Below are positions 7,835 through 12,663 of a DNA stretch of 12,663 nucleotides, one piece after another. Source of the DNA: Dictyocoela muelleri (lineage: Eukaryota; Microsporidia); contig SDVU01000521.1 in the NCBI GenBank assembly GCA_016256075.1, positions 1 through 12,663 of the forward strand, read 5' to 3'. Each line of letters starts with the position of its first letter. Position 1 is the stretch's first letter. A program made the translations under genes and the position numbers. Under the pieces are notes generated by a model. It was not told the origin of the DNA, made no database searches, and worked only from the letters and a program-made list of their open reading frames with translations.

Positions 7835-8829
7835 ATGCAAATTGAACAGAAAAACGAGAGCTAACCATTAAATTTTATATAGAAGGATTAAAAATTACTG
7901 AAATCGCTCGTATGTTAAATTTTAATCGTACTACCATTTCAAAAATAATTTCAAAATTTAAAGAGTCGGGTAAAAAAGGTACCGAAAAACGAAGTGGTAG
8001 CCGAAAAAAATATTTTAACTGAGGATCATAATTTTTCAATCAAAAACTATTTATACAATGAAGCCACCCTGAGTTTACGAAAATCAAAGACAATATTTTA
8101 AGAGATATAACATCAATGCTTCTATTCCTACAAAATTTAGGACAATTAAAAATTTTAATTATTCTTTAAAGAGGCTTGAAATGATACCTGCACGCAGAAA
8201 TTCTGACAGCGTAATTAAAAACAGGTTTATATATGCCCAAAGGTTTTATGAGATCTTAGCCGAAAATGATGGCCAAAACATTATTTTTTTAGATGAAGCC
8301 GGATTCTATGTATCGATGAGATGAATTGGGGTGAGATCTCAAAGAGGAACTCGAGCAAATGCTGTCGAGAGAAGTTTAAAAACGAGAAATATATCACTAT
8401 GTGCTGCAATGAGTAGAATGGCGTAATTTACCAAAAATGAAATTGAGTGCATACAATTCATCATCTTTTGAAATTTCTTTAATCGAATTATTTAACATTT
8501 TAAGGGCTATTAATGTGGAAAATGCAGTTTTTGTCATGGATAATGTAACATTCCATAAGTCAAGTCTAATTACAAATTTGGTTGAAAATACACAGCATTA
8601 AATTATATATCTTCCACCTTAATCCCCGTTCTTAAATCCAATTGAAAACCTTTTTTCTCAATGGAAAGATTTAGTTCGACGATATAATTGTAATTCCGAA
8701 TCTGAATTATTTGACCGAATAAGTGGGTCTTTAAATAAAATAGGAAGTATTCAGTGCCAAAATTATTATCTTCATATGCTTAAGTTTCCGCCAAGTTGTT
8801 TAAATAATGAAATTATACTGGATGGTTAA
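7835..8829 (+). pseudogene. Tc1/mariner DD34E transposase (pseudogene)
   Basis: The enzyme would cut at TA sites. A likely start is ATG at 7835 (MQIEQKNE). A helix-turn-helix follows, KFYIEGLKITEIARMLNFNR then TTISKIISKFKESG (7868-7970). The catalytic core shows IIFLDEAGFYVSMR with the first Asp at 8292-8294, AVFVMDNVTFHKS with the second at 8539-8541, and SPFLNPIENLFSQWK with the Glu at 8644-8646. The second Asp and the Glu are in one frame, 34 residues apart. The reading passes through all three frames, with at least four frameshifts and several in-frame stops, including TAA at 8599 and at 8620 between Asp and Glu. The end is NEIILDG and a stop at 8827-8829. The total length suits a protein of about 330 residues, normal for the family. 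Confidence 0.9.
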
Positions 8830-8849
8830 TAAATTTTTTAATTATTTTT

Positions 8850-8974
8850 TTAAAGTGTGAATTTCGATCGAAAAAAATGAGAATTTTTATTGAAAAATTT
8901 TTCAAAAAAAAAATATAAAAATATAAAGTGTGAATTTTGATTGAAAAAGTGTGGATTTAATATGAAAACCCCTG
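8850..8974 (-). repeat. Mariner right inverted repeat
   Basis: This is the complement of the left arm. It has the two direct-repeat units at about 8850-8887 and 8921-8958 and ends in the complement of CAGGGGTTTTCAT. The spacing between units is about 10 bases longer than on the left. The TA duplication follows at 8975-8976. Confidence 0.85.
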
Positions 8975-9020
8975 TAAGGCACGGAAACCAAATTAATAAT
9001 TTAAGACTGGGGATTATGTG

Positions 9021-9373
9021 TGTAAGGTATATAAAAAATACATATAGATTGTTTGTATTTATGTATTTGTGTGAGTTATCTCTTATATGTATTAGATAAA
9101 GACAGATAACGGATTTGTCTAATGATATTAGGTTGTTTATTATAGTAGAATAAGCCTTATATAAGAAAAAAATAAATAAAAAAAATGTTACTTAAAATTT
9201 TGTTTACACTCTTAAAAAGATTAAGGTCGGTCGTAAATCTAACTACTCTTACACAACATTGCCTACCTGTAAGACTTATTTGATTATATTTAAGTGTAAA
9301 AAAATACCGTCGATTTTAACGTTTATATTTGAGCCAAATTTGTTTATTTTTATGGTTTGTCGTAATAAGAGAA
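9021..9373. other. AT-rich stretch without a recognised gene
   Basis: This begins as the fading end of the integrase fossil. The minus strand near 9190-9350 has a short coding-like run (KQIWLKYKR; QISLTGRQCCVRVVRFTT) that may belong to the unnamed remnant to its right. No RNA gene or repeat is evident. Confidence 0.4.
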
Positions 9374-9886
9374 CTAATATTCAGACATGGGTTCTAAAGC
9401 AAGGTCTCTATAATCTACAACTGTTTTTTCATTGAAATAAAGCTCATATGCAATGTACTGCCAGGATGTTTGTTTTAGATACTTATACATTATAAAAAAG
9501 GTGTTTTTATCTAAGTCTCGACCCTTCAAAAAACTAAATTCGCGTATTTTTGATGTAAATCGACAAGATCTTCTGCTAAAGCTTTGAAATATTCTAGGGT
9601 GGAGTTTATTTTTATGTATCGTAGCAATATTCCTCTGTCAGCGTATAAATATCAGAGTATTGTTAAAAATACATGTCTTATCTACTAGCATTTATTGCCT
9701 TGAGACAATAAAAAATATCATTTAAGAAATTCATATTGATATTAATTGTCAAAAGTCATCGACTGTGTGTATTTTTTCTTCTTATGTAATAGTTATTGTA
9801 AAAATTTTAAAAATGTGTATAGAGTCCTTTACATGTCCATTTCCTTCGGTTAAATGCATTTCCGTCGTAAAATCCACACGCGCCAT
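9374..9886 (-). pseudogene. Decayed protein-coding remnant, product unknown
   Basis: I do not recognise the product. An ATG at 9884-9886 opens a 34-codon frame, MARVDFTTEMHLTEGNGHVK and on to a stop at 9782-9784, with clearly higher GC than its surroundings. Further on, one frame runs from about 9653 to 9374 with only two stops, giving LLRYIKINSTLEYFKALAED, LVDLHQKYANLVF, then IKTPFFIMYKYLKQTSWQYI and VVDYRDLALEPMSEY. Residue composition looks like a soluble helical protein and codon use is protein-like. No transposase or retroelement motifs are visible, so it might be a dead host gene or part of an unfamiliar element. Sequence between the two runs has drifted. Confidence 0.4.
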
Positions 9887-10158
9887 AATAATTTAATTAA
9901 TCTTACAGTAGAAAACTTTCAAAAAAACATAAGTGTTCTTAACCCGAGAAGAATTAAATATTATTAGTACACCTGATTATCTTTTTTCACGGATTTTTTT
10001 TACACTCATTTGCAATAACTCAGTTTTATTTTCGATCATAATTTTGGTTTAGTATAAAAATACGGTAAATTTTAAAGTGACATACAATAATTTTTATCAT
10101 TAGTTTTTTAAATTTTAGATAAACTTTTTTGTAATTTCAAAAACATTTTTTTTTCTGC
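9887..10158. other. AT-rich stretch, nothing recognised
   Basis: I see no gene, RNA or repeat here. It lies upstream of the ATG at 9886 on the minus strand, but I see no convincing promoter motif near that start. Confidence 0.5.
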
Positions 10159-10166
10159 AGTATATA

Positions 10167-10518
10167 CAGTTCATGCGGTTATAGCGCATTTTTTAATATA
10201 GTGCATTTTATTTTTTTTTACAAATTTTATTTTTAAAAAAATAAAATAAAAATAAGGATATTTAAATATTTATTAAAGTGATAAAAAACATTGGATCCTT
10301 TCTTTTTATCTACTTTTTACTGTCAAATGTTACGAAAAATAAACTTTAAGTGTTTTCTTGACATTTGCCATTGTGACTCCTGATAAAACCTTATGTATAG
10401 ACATAACCCTTATCGATTTTTCTTACTTCCAGTTTTTTTCTAATTTTATGTGGTTTAAAATTTGAAAAAAAATAAAATGCGCTATAATAAATAAAATGCG
10501 AAAAAACTGCATGAACCG
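10167..10518. mobile_element. Short TA-flanked inverted-repeat element, pogo/Tigger-like MITE
   Basis: Inverted repeats of about 60-70 bases bound a 352-base element: left CAGTTCATGCGGTTATAGCG, right (complement) CGGTTCATGCAG, each followed by CGCATTTT and a second TATAGYGCATTTTATTTT block. TA lies on each side (10165-10166 and 10519-10520). The symmetry may extend a few bases further, into AGTATATA/TATATACT, so limits are uncertain by about 8 bases. Iterated GTTATAGCGCA-type motifs are characteristic of pogo/Tigger termini. On the minus strand the interior has a short MANVKKTLKVYFS reading, possibly the vestige of a transposase start. It is non-autonomous. Confidence 0.78.
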
Positions 10519-10529
10519 TATATACTTCA

Positions 10530-10829
10530 CTGTTAACTATCATATTTTATTAAAAATCTTTTTTTTTTCAAAAAAATAATTTTATTTTTGTTAATATTTT
10601 TTTTTACTTTTTTGCACGATATAGGTTTAATTACATTATAGAGATTTCAAATAACACGGTTTTTTAAAAAATAAACCCCATCATCAATTTATAAGTATAA
10701 AAAATGTATTTTTTTACACGGAATTTAAATTACATTAATTTTTCGGAACGTATCTTTCGTTTAAAAAATAGAATTAGTTGTATGTCTAATTAATTAGCGA
10801 AAATATATTTAACAAGCAATTTTCTAATA
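10530..10829. other. AT-rich stretch, nothing recognised
   Basis: The stretch contains long A and T runs and no supported gene, RNA or repeat. It separates the two pogo-like elements. Confidence 0.5.
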
Positions 10830-10831
10830 TA

Positions 10832-10898
10832 CAGTATATGGTGGTTTTACGACTCAAATTCAGAGAGGGCATGCGTAAAAACACATTTTGCGTAAAAA
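10832..10898 (+). repeat. Pogo-like left terminus with TGCGTAAAAA repeats
   Basis: The terminal CAGTATATGGTGG is followed by GACTCAAATTC and two copies of TGCGTAAAAA at 10872-10881 and 10889-10898, 17 bases apart. Iterated short motifs inside the terminus are usual for pogo/Tigger ends and may bind transposase. Confidence 0.65.
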
Positions 10899-10999
10899 TC
10901 ACCTTATGTAAAAAAATATAATTAAAGTTAAAATCTTTAATATCCAGGGCTTCTTCGATAAATTTCTTAAAGACATAAAAATATGATCAAGATCTATTA

Positions 11000-12330
11000 T
11001 ACAGTTTCCCTACATTCGCGTAAATTATTTAATCAGCAGCATCATGTAATTTACTTGATTTTTTTTCTATTTTTCGCAAAATATTGTAGAAGGCCGCAAA
11101 AATTTAAGAGAAATCAGATTATTAGATATTCGTGATATTTTAATCTTAGTTAAAAAACATCTTTAAAAAGAACCAAATCTCCATCAAACTTATCTAGAGA
11201 AGTTTATTAGACATAGAAATTCACATTGTTACGTATTTTTCTCAGAATTTTCAAACAAGTCAGCTTTTTCCAACATTTTTTTTCTATTGTGGTTGCTACT
11301 TGATCAATGAAATACCGATCCATAAGACCACATACAAAATAAGAATTTCTCATAAATATGAAAAATTCATATCATTATTAAAATCGATGTAGAACTAGAA
11401 AAGATTTAATTTTTTGTTCAACTTTGATTTAATGAATTTTATATTTCAGCATCATTGGCTGTATAATTGAAGTTTTTTTTAAAATGAAGACAACAATTTG
11501 ATTTTTGTTCTGCCATTCACCAGATGTAAAAAAAAATCATAAATAAACAAAATATTTAGTTTTTACGATTATCCGTGTGTTTAAATCAGTTATATACTTT
11601 TAAAAAAGACTATCTGTAATTCGTTATTATCTGTCAGATCGGTAAGAAATATTATAAAAATCTAAGTAAATCTAAAGGATTTTTTTTAATTCATTGATTT
11701 CTTGATCAGTAAAGGTTTTATCTATTCAACAAACAAGTAGATTTTTGAATAATTGTTAGACTCGTATTGTTTTGTTTTAACTTTTCATCATATTTTATGA
11801 TATACATAGGATCTATCCAAACTTTTTTAAACAGCTTTGTTTCGTGAATATTGAAAATTTATCTATTAGAATATCTAGTAATCTCTTATTTTAAGCAATA
11901 AATATATATGAATTTGACTCGTGTATCTTCTAGTGCTTCCTAATGATACCTAAAACTTTCAATATTATCTTTTTTTTATATATTTTTTTTGCTAAATGAA
12001 CAATAACTTTTGTCTCCCGATCATATTTTTTCTTAAGAAAATCTTATACAATAACTTTAAATTTACTAGCCGTGTATAATTTCTCTCAACTTTTTATTGC
12101 TTTAATAATACATGTGTCTTATCTATATAATTCGTAAAAAATTGTTTGCACTGTATTTCTTTTTTATATTTGAAAAGATAAATTTTGATTTACAAAAAAT
12201 GAATGTGTTTTATATATTGTCGACATGAGACAGATACATTGCATATTTTAGAAATAAATCCGGAGAATATCTACTAAATATTGCTCATCTTGCTATATCT
12301 GCTTTTCGAGTAATTTTTTTGCTCATATAA
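11000..12330 (-). pseudogene. Pogo/Tigger-type transposase (pseudogene, heavily decayed)
   Basis: The family has an N-terminal helix-turn-helix region, a CENP-B-type domain and a DDE core. Reading leftward, a run ITRKADIAR (about 12288-12318) resembles the helix-turn-helix of pogo transposases. TSIIQPMM (about 11449-11472) matches the conserved TSxIQPMDxG motif just after the second catalytic Asp region. ATTIEKKCWKKADLFEN (about 11247-11300) matches the xxTIxxCWxxAG motif that follows it. These occur in the correct order and spacing but in different frames with many stops. The catalytic Asp residues themselves are not clearly readable. I rate the family call as moderate and the exact ends as unknown. 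Confidence 0.5.
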
Positions 12331-12333
12331 ATT

Positions 12334-12442
12334 TGCGTAAAAATTTATGTATAAATATATTTTTTCAGAAAATTGTCGGTAATTTATATATAGAAAACGG
12401 ATTCATAAAAGTTATGCGTAAAAAACAACATTTGCGTAAAAA
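12334..12442 (+). repeat. TGCGTAAAAA motif cluster near right pogo end
   Basis: Copies lie at 12334-12343, 12415-12424 and 12433-12442. The last two are 18 bases apart, very like the pair at 10872-10898, and share flanking ATTCA...TATGCGT sequence. They have the same orientation as the left terminus, which a simple inverted-repeat element would not show. Confidence 0.65.
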
Positions 12443-12578
12443 ACGCTATCAAGAAAATTAGATATAAATTATATTAAGAGCACACTTTCTAATATAACAC
12501 AACTATTAGCCCATGTGTTCTTATTACGGTCATATTATCACAATAAAATATATATATTTGATTTATTTATTATAGATT

Positions 12579-12627
12579 TTACGTAAATCAACCTTTTTTT
12601 GAATGTCGTTAAAACAACCATCAACTG
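12579..12627 (-). repeat. Pogo-like right terminus
   Basis: The complement begins CAGTTGATGGTTGTTTTAAC and continues GACATTC...TTTACGTAAAA, matching the left end at 10832 with substitutions and small gaps. It ends at the TA tract. Confidence 0.65.
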
Positions 12628-12629
12628 TA

Positions 12630-12652
<23 letters not shown>
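12628..12652. repeat. (TA)n microsatellite
   Basis: About twelve TA units follow the pogo-like end directly, then a T run to near the window edge. Since TA is the target of these elements, TA tracts are favoured insertion sites, and the tract may also have expanded afterwards. Confidence 0.95.
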
Positions 12653-12661
<9 letters not shown>

Positions 12662-12663
12662 TT

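Larger units (their letters stand above)
7642..8974 (+). mobile_element. Tc1/mariner (IS630 superfamily) DNA transposon, decayed
   Basis: The element is 1333 bases. It is bounded by TA on both sides and by inverted repeats of about 115-125 bases starting CAGGGTTTTTCATATTAAAT (left) and CAGGGGTTTTCATATTAAAT (right, complement). It encodes a single transposase remnant on the plus strand with a DD34E signature. It sits inside an integrase fossil whose sequence resumes on the far side, so it is a younger insertion. Length and structure are typical for full-length Tc1/mariner, but the gene is disrupted. Confidence 0.92.
7141..9020 (+). mobile_element. Retroelement-type integrase fossil, split by a mariner element
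   Basis: On the plus strand, 7240-7500 carries an integrase-like end region with HRGIGINPNKALKG (near 7375-7425), matching the NxxxHxxxGxxPxxAL pattern that follows the catalytic Glu of rve-type integrases, and further charged sequence IIDIQDKYSMGFKIKNE. After the mariner insertion (7642-8974), 8977-9010 resembles an integrase tail (RHGNQINNLRLGIM). It is a different copy and orientation from the gypsy element at 1-4037 and more decayed. Only the C-terminal half is recognisable, it is broken many times, and its left limit is unclear. It predates the mariner element. Confidence 0.6.
10832..12627 (-). mobile_element. Pogo/Tigger-like DNA transposon, decayed
   Basis: The left end, TA then CAGTATATGGTGGTTTTACG, pairs with the right end, whose complement reads CAGTTGATGGTTGTTTTAAC followed by GACATTC and TA. 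The 1.8-kb interval holds a minus-strand transposase remnant with pogo-type motifs. TA flanks (10830-10831 and 12628-12629) fit the Tc1/mariner-pogo superfamily, although the right TA lies in a TA microsatellite and so carries little weight. The inverted repeats are diverged, suggesting age. A copy of the subterminal motif in direct rather than inverted orientation near the right end leaves open a nested small element. Confidence 0.6.

Noticed and set aside
9782-9886. Intact 34-codon gene
   Set aside because: It is far shorter than expected for the coding character seen and is followed by further coding-like runs on the same strand, so it is better read as the start of a decayed gene.
1-12663. 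tRNA or rRNA genes
   Set aside because: I looked for a GTTCGANNCC-type T-loop on both strands and for conserved rRNA blocks and found none.

Overview
This window is about 12.7 kb of very AT-rich eukaryotic DNA with no intact host gene, tRNA, rRNA or CRISPR array that I can see. It reads as a transposon graveyard. Remains of five or more element classes lie side by side and partly nested: a Ty3/gypsy LTR retrotransposon, a Mutator-like element (MULE) with a FLYWCH finger, a Tc1/mariner element inside an older retroelement integrase fossil, and pogo/Tigger-like elements with a short relative. The compact elements, the base composition and the style of the gypsy integrase (motif NPTCNGISERLNSKI) fit a microsporidian such as a Nosema/Vairimorpha or Hamiltosporidium relative. 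This is inference; an AT-rich invertebrate host cannot be excluded from sequence alone.

Layout, left to right. 1-4037: a nearly full-length Ty3/gypsy element on the minus strand, broken in several places, in the order 5' LTR (right), gag, protease, reverse transcriptase, RNase H, integrase with a GPY module, polypurine tract, and the first bases of the 3' LTR at the left window edge. 4038-4164: a short spacer. 4165-6229: a MULE (4324-6070) with complex terminal inverted repeats, flanked exactly at both ends by two copies of a 159-bp direct repeat. 6230-6840: AT-rich DNA with an approx. 86-bp tandem repeat and a 46-bp hairpin. 6841-7138: a 300-bp foldback palindrome. 7141-9020: a plus-strand integrase fossil split at a TA by a DD34E Tc1/mariner element (7642-8974). 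9374-9886: a decayed minus-strand coding remnant that I cannot name. 10167-10518: a TA-flanked short inverted-repeat element. 10832-12627: a 1.8-kb pogo/Tigger-like element with a decayed transposase. 12628-12652: a TA microsatellite.

The parts do not work together as a pathway. Their relation is historical: successive insertions into non-genic DNA. The most notable signals are the 159-bp direct repeats abutting the MULE (far too long for a normal MULE target duplication), the iterated palindromic motif in the MULE ends, the IR/DR-type double binding-site layout in the mariner ends, the large foldback palindrome, and a shared terminal sequence linking the two pogo-like elements. All coordinates come from reading by eye; boundaries marked approximate are uncertain by tens of bases.
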